Of a stretch of DNA of 64,000 nucleotides, positions 45,169-54,759 are shown piece by piece. The position numbers and the translations under genes were made by a program. Numbering within the stretch: position 1 is the stretch's first letter; each line of letters starts with the position of its first letter. This DNA comes from Vulcanimicrobiota bacterium. GTDB lineage: Bacteria; Vulcanimicrobiota; Xenobia; Xenobiales; JADMJV01. Where the stretch lies: contig JAFKGI010000003.1 of the NCBI GenBank assembly GCA_017307785.1, positions 186,001 to 250,000 of the forward strand. The letters run 5' to 3'. Under the pieces are notes generated by a model. It saw only the letters and a list, made by a program, of their open reading frames with translations, ran no database searches and was not told the origin of the DNA.

Positions 45169-48100
45169 GGCCGGCCTGCCAACTGCTCGAGAGCTTTTTC
45201 AAAGTCGAACTGCTTGATGGCCTGGTCGAGGCGACCGAACAACTCAGGCCCCAGCGCCTGGCGCAGCAAATCCAGGTTTTCCTCCAGGCAGTCTCCCGCC
45301 TCACTGTCGTCATTGCTGAGCAGTTCACCGAGTCGCTGCAACACCTGTTGCACTCGGGCCGGGTCCAGCGAAAGAGCGCCGTTGCTGGTTTTCTCCGGCG
45401 GTAGAGCTTCTCTCAGGTTGCTCAGCAACTCCTCGAGCGCGGATTCAAATTCCCGCAGAGCCTCTTCATGGGGAGCCCCGTCGCGAATCAGTTTCTCCAG
45501 TCGTTCGGACACGCTCTGCAAACTGCTGGCGCCGATGTTACCACTGACACCGCGAGTAGAGTGCACCAGGCGCTCGGCCGTGACCCGGTCACCGTCGGCC
45601 AGGGCCTTGTGCAGATCCTCCACGGTGCTGGCCTGATTGGAAACAAACTTGCGCAGCATATTTAAATAGAGCTGCTTCTTGCCCAGCACGCGCCGTAAGC
45701 CCTGAGAGGTATCCAGCCCCACCACTTTGGGCAACAGCTCCTCGGCCTCCGGCAAAGGCGCCAGTTCGGGAGCTTTCACGACCACCTGATGACGGGGTTC
45801 GATCCACCGCAGCAGCGAACGGAAGAGCTCCGACGGCTCGATCGGTTTGGCCACGTGGTCGTTCATGCCCGCCTGGGCGCAACGCTCCCGGTCCTGGGGC
45901 ATGGCGTTGGCCGTCATCGCCACGATGGGCAGGCGCGCGAAGCGTTCCTGAGAGCGGAGCTTCTCGGTAGCGGTGATGCCGTCCATGACGGGCATCTGCA
46001 TGTCCATCAGCACCAGGTCATAGGTGCCCGTCTCCAATTTATTCAGGGCGATTTGACCGTTGTCCGCTAACTCTACCTCCAGACCGGCCTCGCCGAGCAG
46101 ACCGACAGCCACCTCCTGGTTGAGCTCATTGTCCTCGACCAGCAGAATGCGGGCCCCCTTGATGGCGGCCAGCTCCTCACTGAGGTCGGTGTTGTCGCGG
46201 GCGCAGGTCCGCTCCTCGCCGGGAGCGCCTCCCAGCACGCGCACGGCGGTGTCGAACAATACGGAAGCATTCACCGGCTTGATCAGAACGCCGTCCAGAC
46301 CGGCGCTCTCGGCTTCTCGCAGCACCTCTTCGCGGCCGTAGGCGGTCACCATCACCAACTTGGGCCTGGGCTCCATGGCCTGGAACTGCCGCGCCACTTC
46401 AAAACCGTCCATGTCGGGCATACGCCAGTCCAGGAAGACCACTTCGAAAGGCTTCTGAGCGGCCAGCTGGAGCGCTTGCTTGCCGGTAGCCGCTTCAACG
46501 ACCTCAAAGTGCATGGTGGTGAGCATTTCTTGGAGAACTCCGCGGGAAAGCTCGTTATCGTCCATCACCAGCACACGACAACCGCGCAGGTCGGGAGCCA
46601 GCAGACGACGTTGTGGCACGCCCCGCACCTTGCCCAGACGGGCCGTGAACCAGAAAGTGCTGCCGGCGCCGACCTCGCTCTCCACGCCCACGTCGCCCTG
46701 CATCAGGTGCGCAAGTTGCTTGGAAATGGCCAGCCCCAGCCCGGTGCCGCCGTATTTGCGACTGGTGGAAGTATCCGCTTGCTGGAACGATTGGAAGAGT
46801 CGGGCCATCTGCTCGGGCGTCAGACCGACTCCCGTGTCGCGCACCGCGAAACGCAGCAAAACTTCGTCGCGAACGTCTTCCAGCACGCGCACCGAGATGA
46901 CGATCTCGCCCTTCTCGGTAAACTTGACGGCGTTATTGCTGTAGTTGATGAGAATCTGGCCCAATCGCAGGGAGTCGCCACGCAACAGCTTGGGGACCTG
47001 GCTGTCGACATCAAAAATCAACTCCAGCCCTTTGGCGGCAGCCTTGTCAGCAATCAGGTTGGCCAGATTGTCGAGGACCCGATCCAGCTCGAAGTCGACT
47101 TCTTCCATCGAGAGCTTACCGGCTTCAATCTTGGAGAAGTCGAGGATATCGTTGATGATGCCCAGCAGGTGCTGGCCGGATTGCTGAATTTTACGAACGT
47201 AGTCACGCTGGCGCGGCGTTAGATCGGTCTTCAAGGCCAGGTGCGACATCCCGATGATGGCGTTCATGGGAGTGCGGATTTCGTGGCTCATGTTGGCCAG
47301 AAAGTCCGACTTCATGCGGGTCGCCCCTTCGGCCATCTCCTTGGCCTGGCGCAGTTCCGTCACGTCGAACAGCCAGCACAGGATACACGGCTCGTTCTCA
47401 TAGATGACGTGCACATAAGAAGCCAGCACGAAAATCGTGCGCTTGTCGAAAGTCATCAGCTCAATCGGCAGATTGAGCAGGTTATCGCCTTCCACCAGAC
47501 GATCGCGAATCTCTTCGAAGGTGTCGGCCACGGTGGCGTTCAGGGCCAGCGGATAGCCGATCATATTCTCCAGATCCCCGCTCAGCATGGTGGCCAGCGA
47601 CTCGTTGGCGAAAACCAGCAAACCGCTTTGCACGTTGACCAGACCCACCGAAACCGGGCTGGACTCCAGCATGTAACGCACTTGCTTCTCGCTGGTCTTG
47701 ATGCGCTCTTCGGCCGCCCGCTGAGCGGTAATGTCTCGCACCACGCCATACATGGCGTTGGGCTGCCCCTCCTGATCGCGCACCACGTTAGCCACCGCGT
47801 GGATCCAGGCGCGGCGACCGTCGATGGGCCGCAAGAAGGCGTAGGTAGCCTCGAACTTCTCGCTCTGACCGTTGCAGGCGGCATGGAACGCCTTGAGGGC
47901 TGCACCGGCCGTGCCCGGGTCGGCTTTCTTGGCCTGCACATACCATTCATTGAGCACGTGGTAGCGCCAGTCCGGCGTCGGCGGCTGACCGAAAATAGCC
48001 GCCGTTCGTTCCGAGCCGAAAAGATACTCGCTGCCATCTAACGGCATATGCCAGTAGCCGGCATTGCTCAACTCCAGGGCCGTGTCGGTCAAGAAGTGAG

Positions 48101-49850
48101 AGCGCTGAATCTGCTCTTCCAGATGCACGCGCGAGGTGATGTCGCGCAGGGTCACGCAGAAACAGATCCCGTTGCCTCCCAGACTGGGCAGCTTGCTGAT
48201 GCCCACTTCCAGCGGAAAATGGCTGCCGTCCTTGCGCTTGCCGTTGACCCGGCCTTCCACGCCCGAGGCCAGACCGGCCACCAGCTGGTCCATATGGATG
48301 CCCAGGAAGTCCCCGTGAGAATACCCGAAAATGTGCTCTGCATTGGGATTGGAGAGCAGAATTACGCCGCCTTCGTCGGCCACCAGCAAACCGTCAGGCG
48401 CCGACTCGATGATGCTGCGGAACCAGGTCTCGGTCATCTTCAGCTCGGCCTTCTGGGCGTCCAGTTCGACCGTCTGCTCTTCCAGCTGAGCGGCCTGAAC
48501 CTCCATGCGCTGAGCCTGCTCCTGGGTCTCTTTGAGCAGCACCTGAGTTTCCAGATTGCGCTGCAAAATTTCCAGCGACATGGCCACCACCGGCATCAGA
48601 CTGTCCAGCAAGCTGTGCTCGCGCTCGCCGAAGGCCTTGAAAGCAGCCAGTTCGACCACGCCCAGCAGGTCGCCACCGTGGAGAATAGGCAGCACGGCAA
48701 TGGAGCGGGGCACCGCCTCGCCCAACCCGGAACCGATTTTGATGTAATCCTCCGGGGGGTTGGTCAGGGTAATCGGGCTCTTCTCGCGCGCGCACTGGCC
48801 CACCAGGCCTTCGCCCAGGGCGAAGCTCTGGGAGAGATTTTTGCGCTCGCGAAAGCCATAGCTACCCATCAGCAGTAAGCGACGTTCCGATTCGTCATAA
48901 ACATAAAAGACGCCCTGGCCGACGTTGAGCAGCGGAGCGACCTGGGAGAGCAGTGCCTGGGCCAGTTCCGGGAAATCGGTGGCCTGCTGCAGCTTGCCGG
49001 AAACCTCGGCCACGTAGGTCTTGACCCAGCGCTGGGCTTCGATCTGGCGAGCGCCCGACTGCAGCACTTCGATGGAGCGGGCCATGGCGCCCACTTCATT
49101 GGGGTAGTCGGTGTAGGGAACGTTGACTTCCAACTCTCCCACAGCCAGATTTTCCACCACGTGACGCAGATCTTCGGCAGGCCGGCGAATCGAGGTTCCC
49201 ACCAGCAGACCGAAGGGCAAGCCCAGCAATCCGAGTACGGCCAGAACCAGATTCCAGTGTCGGCTGGTCTCGAAAATCTGGCGGGCCTGGTCGCCGACAT
49301 CCCGACCCTCCAGCTCCTTGCCGCGGGCCACCCGCGTCAGCGAACCGTCGGCTCCTTCGAAGACGTCGCGGAACGCTTCGTCGGTCAGCAGCTTTTGTAG
49401 GTCGCCCTTGGCGTAGGGCTGCTTCTCGACCAGGCCGACGGCGTCATCCACTTTGCGTTTGTAGGCCAGCCAGTTATCCTCGAAATCGGCCAGAGCCTGA
49501 CGGTTGTCATCGCGGGAGAGCCGGCTCTTGCCTTCGGCCAGCTCAAGCTCCAGATTGGTCTCGGCTTTCCTCAGGTCTTCTCGGGCCAGCAAACGCGAGG
49601 CTTCATCTGGCGCGAGCATCATCTGACGCAGAGAACGTCCGATGCGAATGAGGTTGATATTGGCTTCCTTGAGATGCGAGAGCCCCATGAGCTCGCGCTC
49701 CACCAGCATCTGAGTCTGCTCGCTCAACTGCCGCTGGGTCTCGATTGCGTGGAGATCGACCACCAGCAAAATGAACAGCAGATAGCCGAATCCCATCACC
49801 AGCTTCTGGCGCAGAGTCAGCTTTTGGATGGAGTGACGCAGGTAGATCAT
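45165..49850 (-). CDS. Membrane hybrid histidine kinase with two receivers and HPt
   Basis: 1561 residues. Order: membrane helix (about 18-38), periplasmic four-helix sensor (about 40-190), second helix (about 196-216), HAMP, GAF (about 285-430), coiled coil, PAS (about 480-600) and a further PAS-like pair to about 850. The kinase core has [14 protein letters not shown] with His856 and an intact ATPase ([23 protein letters not shown]). Two receivers follow with Asp1141 ([12 protein letters not shown]) and Asp1283 ([13 protein letters not shown]), then a histidine phosphotransfer domain with His1430 ([14 protein letters not shown]). The layout is a complete phosphorelay that can pass phosphate to the separate receivers in the next genes. 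Overlaps of 4 bases join it to both neighbours. Confidence 0.95.
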   Translation of the reverse strand: MIYLRHSIQKLTLRQKLVMGFGYLLFILLVVDLHAIETQRQLSEQTQMLVERELMGLSHLKEANINLIRIGRSLRQMMLAPDEASRLLAREDLRKAETNLELELAEGKSRLSRDDNRQALADFEDNWLAYKRKVDDAVGLVEKQPYAKGDLQKLLTDEAFRDVFEGADGSLTRVARGKELEGRDVGDQARQIFETSRHWNLVLAVLGLLGLPFGLLVGTSIRRPAEDLRHVVENLAVGELEVNVPYTDYPNEVGAMARSIEVLQSGARQIEAQRWVKTYVAEVSGKLQQATDFPELAQALLSQVAPLLNVGQGVFYVYDESERRLLLMGSYGFRERKNLSQSFALGEGLVGQCAREKSPITLTNPPEDYIKIGSGLGEAVPRSIAVLPILHGGDLLGVVELAAFKAFGEREHSLLDSLMPVVAMSLEILQRNLETQVLLKETQEQAQRMEVQAAQLEEQTVELDAQKAELKMTETWFRSIIESAPDGLLVADEGGVILLSNPNAEHIFGYSHGDFLGIHMDQLVAGLASGVEGRVNGKRKDGSHFPLEVGISKLPSLGGNGICFCVTLRDITSRVHLEEQIQRSHFLTDTALELSNAGYWHMPLDGSEYLFGSERTAAIFGQPPTPDWRYHVLNEWYVQAKKADPGTAGAALKAFHAACNGQSEKFEATYAFLRPIDGRRAWIHAVANVVRDQEGQPNAMYGVVRDITAQRAAEERIKTSEKQVRYMLESSPVSVGLVNVQSGLLVFANESLATMLSGDLENMIGYPLALNATVADTFEEIRDRLVEGDNLLNLPIELMTFDKRTIFVLASYVHVIYENEPCILCWLFDVTELRQAKEMAEGATRMKSDFLANMSHEIRTPMNAIIGMSHLALKTDLTPRQRDYVRKIQQSGQHLLGIINDILDFSKIEAGKLSMEEVDFELDRVLDNLANLIADKAAAKGLELIFDVDSQVPKLLRGDSLRLGQILINYSNNAVKFTEKGEIVISVRVLEDVRDEVLLRFAVRDTGVGLTPEQMARLFQSFQQADTSTSRKYGGTGLGLAISKQLAHLMQGDVGVESEVGAGSTFWFTARLGKVRGVPQRRLLAPDLRGCRVLVMDDNELSRGVLQEMLTTMHFEVVEAATGKQALQLAAQKPFEVVFLDWRMPDMDGFEVARQFQAMEPRPKLVMVTAYGREEVLREAESAGLDGVLIKPVNASVLFDTAVRVLGGAPGEERTCARDNTDLSEELAAIKGARILLVEDNELNQEVAVGLLGEAGLEVELADNGQIALNKLETGTYDLVLMDMQMPVMDGITATEKLRSQERFARLPIVAMTANAMPQDRERCAQAGMNDHVAKPIEPSELFRSLLRWIEPRHQVVVKAPELAPLPEAEELLPKVVGLDTSQGLRRVLGKKQLYLNMLRKFVSNQASTVEDLHKALADGDRVTAERLVHSTRGVSGNIGASSLQSVSERLEKLIRDGAPHEEALREFESALEELLSNLREALPPEKTSNGALSLDPARVQQVLQRLGELLSNDDSEAGDCLEENLDLLRQALGPELFGRLDQAIKQFDFEKALEQLAGRP

Positions 49851-51217
49851 GCGCTCAGGCCTCCTCGGCTGCGATACAGGCGATGCTGCTTATCGACGGG
49901 AGTGAAGAGGGTGGCCCCGACCGTGCCGGTGGTTTCCGAGGGGGCCAGAAAGAGCAGGCCTCCGGGCCGCAAGCTTTTGCGGAAACGTCGCAGCAACTCG
50001 CCCTGCAGGCCCGACTGCAGATAGATCAGCAAATTGCGGCAGCTGATCAAGTCCAAACGCTCCGGGATGGGGGCGGTGAGCACATCTTGTTGCTGAAAGC
50101 GACACATCGAGCGCAGCAGTTCGCTAACCCGATAGCCGTTGCCTGTGCTCACGAAATGCCGCTGCAAACGAGTCGGCTCCAGCTTGGACACGGCCTCGGC
50201 GCTGTAGATGCCGCGACGGGCCGTTTCCAGCGCCACCGAGTTGAGGTCGCAGGCTTCCAAAGAACAGCGCTGTGAGGCTTGCTCCGCTCCCAGCATCTCG
50301 ACCAGCAACATGGCCAGCGAGTAGACTTCCTCGCCGGTCGCGCAGGCGGGTACCCAGACCCGCACCGGACCTCGATGGTGCAACAGCCAGGCCTTCAATT
50401 CGCCGCTCAGGGCCGCGAAGCACTCCGGGTCCCGAAAAAAGCCCGAGAGCGAAACCAGAAAGTCTTGTTGCAACTGGCTCAGCTCTTCCGGCCGGCGCCG
50501 CACCAACTCGAAATAAGCCTCCAGGCCGGGCAACTTGAGCCCGTTAAGCCTGCGCTGCAAACGGCGCTGCAGCGTTTCTTCCTTATAGCCCCGGAAATCC
50601 ACGCCGGTGGCCCGCTGCACCAACTCCAACAGGGTGGCCATTCCCGGTGGCGCTTCGCGATCGGTCAGACGCTGCAAAAGCAGATTACCCATTTTCTCCG
50701 CATCCAGGATCCTGTCGACCACGCCCGCCTGAATGGCCGCGGTGGGCATCCCGGGAAAGCGAGCCGTCTCGGGGCTCTGGGCCATCGTCAAGCCCCCGGC
50801 CGCCTGAATGGCCCGACAGCCCAACACCCCGTCGCCGCCCGCACCGGAAAGAATGACGCCCAGCGCGCGGGAGCCGAAGTTGGTGGCCAGCGACTGCAGT
50901 AATGAGTCCACCGAGGGTTTGGAAACCCCGGACCCCGGCGCTAGCAGCAGCACTTTGCCGTCCACCCGGCCATCCTGGCCGGCCGGCAGCCAGTAGACGT
51001 GGTCGGGCAGCAGCGTCCGGCCCGACTGCGCGACCTCGACCCGTAGCGGACAATTCGGTTGCACCAGGTCGACCAGTTTCTGCGCGTTAAAGTCAGCCGC
51101 TTGATGTTGGGCCACGACGTAGGCCAGTTTGCGCGTGAGCGGCAGATGCGAAAGCAGCGCCCGCACCGCCTCCAGTCCGCCCGCCGAGGCGCCGATTCCC
51201 GCCAGAAAAAGCGGCAT
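49847..51217 (-). CDS. CheB-CheR fusion (methylesterase-methyltransferase)
   Basis: 456 residues. The CheB half (about 1-180) has [11 protein letters not shown] (Ser11), VVAQHQ (His38) and [10 protein letters not shown] (Asp); no receiver is attached, so its activity would not depend on phosphorylation. The CheR half (about 190-456) has the N-terminal helices [15 protein letters not shown], the SAM site [17 protein letters not shown] and [10 protein letters not shown], as in CheR. CheA, CheW and chemoreceptor genes are absent, so this is not a classical chemotaxis operon. Comparable fusions usually carry PAS domains and a kinase; here the kinase is the separate next gene. Start and stop overlap both neighbours (TGATG, ATGA). 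Confidence 0.93.
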   Translation of the reverse strand: MPLFLAGIGASAGGLEAVRALLSHLPLTRKLAYVVAQHQAADFNAQKLVDLVQPNCPLRVEVAQSGRTLLPDHVYWLPAGQDGRVDGKVLLLAPGSGVSKPSVDSLLQSLATNFGSRALGVILSGAGGDGVLGCRAIQAAGGLTMAQSPETARFPGMPTAAIQAGVVDRILDAEKMGNLLLQRLTDREAPPGMATLLELVQRATGVDFRGYKEETLQRRLQRRLNGLKLPGLEAYFELVRRRPEELSQLQQDFLVSLSGFFRDPECFAALSGELKAWLLHHRGPVRVWVPACATGEEVYSLAMLLVEMLGAEQASQRCSLEACDLNSVALETARRGIYSAEAVSKLEPTRLQRHFVSTGNGYRVSELLRSMCRFQQQDVLTAPIPERLDLISCRNLLIYLQSGLQGELLRRFRKSLRPGGLLFLAPSETTGTVGATLFTPVDKQHRLYRSRGGLSA

Positions 51218-52608
51218 CAGGAAGGGTCCTCAGCGAAAAGCAAGCGTTCGGCGCGGGCCTGAGAAAAATTGAGAGAGGTGCGGTAACCCTGTAGCTCGAG
51301 TGCCAGTTTTTGAGCCTTGAGGTTGCGCTGTAAAATTTCCAGATTGAGACAAACGGTGGGCGCGGCCGCCTCTAAAATTTCCAGCTGCTGAGCGGTCGGC
51401 GCTTGAAAACCAGCCAGCTCGATGACGGCCAGAGTTTCGCCGTTGGAAAGCACCGGCACCAGAATCAGGCTACGAGCCGAGGCCGACCCGGAACCGGAGC
51501 AGATCTTCACGTAGCCATCGGGAAGTTCGCTCAGGACGATCGTCTTGCGCTCGAGCTGGCACTGACCCACCAGTCCCTGCCCCCGCTCGAATCGGGTCTC
51601 GCAGTTTTCCGCGCTGCCGTAACCGCCCCACCAGCGCAACTGGTCTTCTTGCTCCTGCCAGCAGTAAAAGGCTCCATAGCCTCCTCCCAGCAGCGGAACC
51701 AGTTTGTTCAGCAGACATTCGGCAAACTGCCGGGGGGTCTCCGCCTGATGCAACGTATCGGCGATCTCGGCCAGTTGATTCTTCAACCAGCGCTGCCGCT
51801 CGGCTTCATCGCTGGCCTGGCGATAGCGCTCCAGAGAACGAGCGATGTCGCCCACTTCACTGGCCTCTTCCTGATAGCCGATGACCACGTCTTTTTGTCC
51901 GGAAAGCAACGAGCGCAGGCTGCGGTTGATACTGGTCAGCGGCAACACCACCCGGCGCCAGAAGAAAAGAGTCAGCACCGCTCCGGTGGCCAAAGAATTG
52001 AGCACCAGCAGGGAAAGTCCCCCGGCCGCCCAGTCTCGGGCCTGCCCGGACAAGTCCTCGGACTGCTGGCCGTAGCGGTCGCTGAGCGAGTCACGAAACT
52101 GCTGAATCGGCTCCATGATCAACTTCTTGGAGTCCCGATAGCGGCTGCCGAAGACCAGCGGGACGGCCTGATCCAGCTTGCCCTGCTCGGCCAGAGTGAT
52201 GGCCTCGGTTTCCAGCTTGATCAGATCGTCCGAATTGGACTTGGCTTTTTGCAACAAGTCCCGCTCGCTGGCGCTCAAGCCCAGCTTTCCCAGACGAACC
52301 AGAGCGGTCTCGCGATTCTTGTCTTGCTCCAGTTCGCGGCGGAACTCGTCCAGGTAGAGCGGATCGCCGGTGGCAGCGTAGCCGCGCACGGCCGAAGTCA
52401 GATGGTCGCTGCCGAAGGCCAACTGATCGGAAAGCTGCAGGGCCTCCTCGCGGTCGCGAGCCGCCCCTTCCTGGAGGCTGCGCAGGTGTAAAGCCTCAAA
52501 ACCGCAGGCCAGCGTTAGCACGGTCAGGATGCCGAGGAAGATCACCAGATTCCGACTGTAGCGTCGGATACTATTCTGATTGCAGCCTTCGGCCGAAGAA
52601 GAGTTCAT
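51217..52608 (-). CDS. Kinase-less membrane sensor, CHASE3-like, HAMP and GAF
   Basis: 463 residues from ATG 52608; the upstream frame belongs to the divergent gene. Positive start, membrane helix (about 20-42, LVIFLGILTVLTLACGF), periplasmic CHASE3-like helical part (about 45-190), second helix (about 196-217), HAMP, and a GAF domain (about 285-430) with GLVGQCQLERKTIVLSE. The GAF and HAMP order mirrors the front half of the 1561-residue kinase, but there is no kinase or other output domain. A receptor that pairs with or regulates that kinase is the likely role. It heads the six-gene coupled set; its stop overlaps the CheB-CheR start by one base. Confidence 0.85.
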   Translation of the reverse strand: MNSSSAEGCNQNSIRRYSRNLVIFLGILTVLTLACGFEALHLRSLQEGAARDREEALQLSDQLAFGSDHLTSAVRGYAATGDPLYLDEFRRELEQDKNRETALVRLGKLGLSASERDLLQKAKSNSDDLIKLETEAITLAEQGKLDQAVPLVFGSRYRDSKKLIMEPIQQFRDSLSDRYGQQSEDLSGQARDWAAGGLSLLVLNSLATGAVLTLFFWRRVVLPLTSINRSLRSLLSGQKDVVIGYQEEASEVGDIARSLERYRQASDEAERQRWLKNQLAEIADTLHQAETPRQFAECLLNKLVPLLGGGYGAFYCWQEQEDQLRWWGGYGSAENCETRFERGQGLVGQCQLERKTIVLSELPDGYVKICSGSGSASARSLILVPVLSNGETLAVIELAGFQAPTAQQLEILEAAAPTVCLNLEILQRNLKAQKLALELQGYRTSLNFSQARAERLLFAEDPS

Positions 52609-54259
52609 GCAGCTCGATTCGCGCCCTCGCGAAGGAAATCCGCCTGACGCGAAGCACCCTCCCGGTATGGAAGACAGGCCCAGAGTCTTGATCGTGGACG
52701 ACACGCCCGAGAACATATTCATGCTCTCGGCCACCCTCAAGCATGGCTACGCTCTGACCACTGCAACCAACGGCGCCGAGGCCCTGGCGGCAGCCACTCG
52801 GGCCCCTCATCCCGACCTGATTCTGCTGGATGTCTGCATGCCGGACATGGATGGCTATCAGGTCTGCGAGATTCTCAAAAAAACTCCGGGCTGCACCAAC
52901 ATTCCCATCGTTTTTGTCACCGGACTGAGCAGCGCCGAGGAAGAGCGAGTGGGACTGCGCGCCGGCGCGGTCGACTACATCACCAAGCCCTTTCATCCGG
53001 AGCTGGTCAAAGCGCGCGTCAACAACCATATCGAACTGAAGCGCCACCGCGACAATTTGGAACAAGAAGTGCAGCGACGCAGCCGGGAGCTGGTGCAGGC
53101 GACTCTGGCTCGCACCATGTTGGAAAATGACCTGCGGCTGGCTCTGAAACTGCAGCTGTCCTTGCTCCCACCGGCCCGTTACCGATCGAACACTCCGGGC
53201 GGTTGCGACATCGCGACCGTGCTGCGGCCGGCTCGAGCCATCGGCGGCGACTTCTACGATTATCTGCATCTCAGCCCCCAGAAAGTGCTCTTTACCCTGG
53301 GCGATGTCTCTGACAAAGGAGTAGCCTCGGCCCTCTTTATGGTGCGTGTGGTCACGCTGCTGCACTGGCTGGCGCCCACCTCCAGTCATCCTTCGGAAAT
53401 CCTGGCCGCCCTCAACAAAGCTCTGTGCCACGACAATGACGCCGGCATGTTCGTCACTCTGGGCTGCGGCCTGGCCGACCTGGAGAAGGGGGAAATCCTC
53501 TACGCCAGCGGCGGTCACGAAGAGCCCATCCTGGTGACGCCCGGACAACCGGCTCAACAGCTGAAGGTCGAAGGCGGACCCGCGCTGGGACTCTACGAAG
53601 ACTCCACCTTCCCGGCCCACTGCTGGACGCTCAAGCGCGGCCAGAGCCTGGTGCTGCTTTCCGATGGCGTGACCGAGGCCAACGACTCGGCCGCCCGCGA
53701 ATTCGGTCAAGAGAGACTGGTGGAATGCCTGGGTTATCTGGCCGACGGCGCCCCGTCCACGGTAGTCGACGCCTGCCTGCAAGCGGTGGAGGGCTTCACC
53801 GCCGGCGCGGAGCTGAGTGACGATCTGACGATTCTGACCCTACAACCCGGCACCAGTCAGCGTTTCCACTGGCAAATCGTCTGCCAACTGGAAGCCCTGG
53901 TGGCTTTCACAGAATCGCTGCATCAAGCCCTTAGAGATTCCGGCTGCAGTGAGGAATGCCTCAGCGATCTGGACCTGGTGACCGAAGAACTGCTGGTCAA
54001 CACCATTCGCTACGGTTATCCCAACGGCAACCAGGGGGCCAGCATCGAAGTCTCTTTGTGGGCGGACGCCTACCACGTGCATCTGGTACTGCGCGACAAC
54101 GGCATCATGTTCAATCCTCTCGAAGCGGAAGAGCGCGAAGAAGACAAAGTCGGCGGCTGGGGCATCCCCCTGATCAAGACCTTGATGGACCAGTTTGACT
54201 ACCAGCGCATCGGCGACATCAATGAAATCACCGTGTTGCGGCGGGAACGGGAAAATTAG
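52607..54259 (+). CDS. Receiver-PP2C-HATPase fusion (RsbU/RsbW-like)
   Basis: 550 residues from ATG 52607; TTG 52580 and ATG 52667 are alternatives. Domains: receiver with LILLDVCMPDMDG (Asp75) and ITKPFHP; coiled linker; SpoIIE-type PP2C phosphatase with [34 protein letters not shown] and LLSDGVTEA; C-terminal anti-sigma-type ATPase with LVTEELLVNTIRYGY and GGWGIPLIK. One chain thus carries both the phosphatase and the kinase that oppose each other on a STAS protein. The partner STAS gene follows 45 bases later. Start codon shares CATG with the divergent sensor gene. Confidence 0.9.
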   Translation: MQLDSRPREGNPPDAKHPPGMEDRPRVLIVDDTPENIFMLSATLKHGYALTTATNGAEALAAATRAPHPDLILLDVCMPDMDGYQVCEILKKTPGCTNIPIVFVTGLSSAEEERVGLRAGAVDYITKPFHPELVKARVNNHIELKRHRDNLEQEVQRRSRELVQATLARTMLENDLRLALKLQLSLLPPARYRSNTPGGCDIATVLRPARAIGGDFYDYLHLSPQKVLFTLGDVSDKGVASALFMVRVVTLLHWLAPTSSHPSEILAALNKALCHDNDAGMFVTLGCGLADLEKGEILYASGGHEEPILVTPGQPAQQLKVEGGPALGLYEDSTFPAHCWTLKRGQSLVLLSDGVTEANDSAAREFGQERLVECLGYLADGAPSTVVDACLQAVEGFTAGAELSDDLTILTLQPGTSQRFHWQIVCQLEALVAFTESLHQALRDSGCSEECLSDLDLVTEELLVNTIRYGYPNGNQGASIEVSLWADAYHVHLVLRDNGIMFNPLEAEEREEDKVGGWGIPLIKTLMDQFDYQRIGDINEITVLRREREN

Positions 54260-54304
54260 ATTCGCGAAGCGAAGCGCACAAGCCCATAGTGAGGAGTGAC
54301 CAAA

Positions 54305-54682
54305 ATGGCCCTGAATATTGAAATTCTCAAAAGTGATTCCGGAAAATGCCGCATCGAGCTGAAAGGCCGACTGGACACCCATACGGCCGAACAGCTGGAC
54401 GAAAAGCTCGAGTCTCTCGATGCCGCCAGCCACCCGGTGCAGATCGTGGACTTGCATCTCCTGGAGTATATCAGCAGCGCAGGCCTGCGCAGCCTGTTCC
54501 GCGCCAAAAAGAAGCTCAGCGCGGCCGGCGGACAGTTCCTGGTGGTCCACCCGCAGCCGCAAGTGCAGAAAGTTTTCGATGTGGTCAAAGCGCTGCCCAG
54601 TGAAGGTATCTTCACCAGCCAGGCCGAGCTGGACACCTATCTCGACGCTATCCAGCGCAAAGCTCGCGAAGCCGAAGAATAG
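54305..54682 (+). CDS. STAS-domain anti-sigma factor antagonist (RsbV-like)
   Basis: 125 residues from ATG 54305; GAGGAG lies 8 bases upstream. The STAS fold includes the phospho-acceptor segment LEYISSAGLRSLF (Ser57). When unphosphorylated such proteins bind an anti-sigma kinase. The fused HATPase in the preceding gene is the natural kinase, and two SpoIIE phosphatases in the island can reverse it. No sigma factor or separate RsbW is in the window, so the final output is not known. A shared terminator follows. Confidence 0.93.
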   Translation: MALNIEILKSDSGKCRIELKGRLDTHTAEQLDEKLESLDAASHPVQIVDLHLLEYISSAGLRSLFRAKKKLSAAGGQFLVVHPQPQVQKVFDVVKALPSEGIFTSQAELDTYLDAIQRKAREAEE

Positions 54683-54710
54683 CCTCCCGGCTCGGGTCTG
54701 GTGCCCTAAG

Positions 54711-54750
54711 AAAAAGGGTTGGTAGAGCTTGCGCTCCACCAACCCTTTTT
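54711..54750. terminator. Bidirectional intrinsic terminator
   Basis: AAAAAGGGTTGGT pairs with ACCAACCCTTTTT over 13 positions, with a further inner AGAGC/GCTC pairing around TTGC. It serves the STAS gene and the convergent hybrid kinase. Confidence 0.95.
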
Positions 54751-54759
54751 CTTCGGGGC

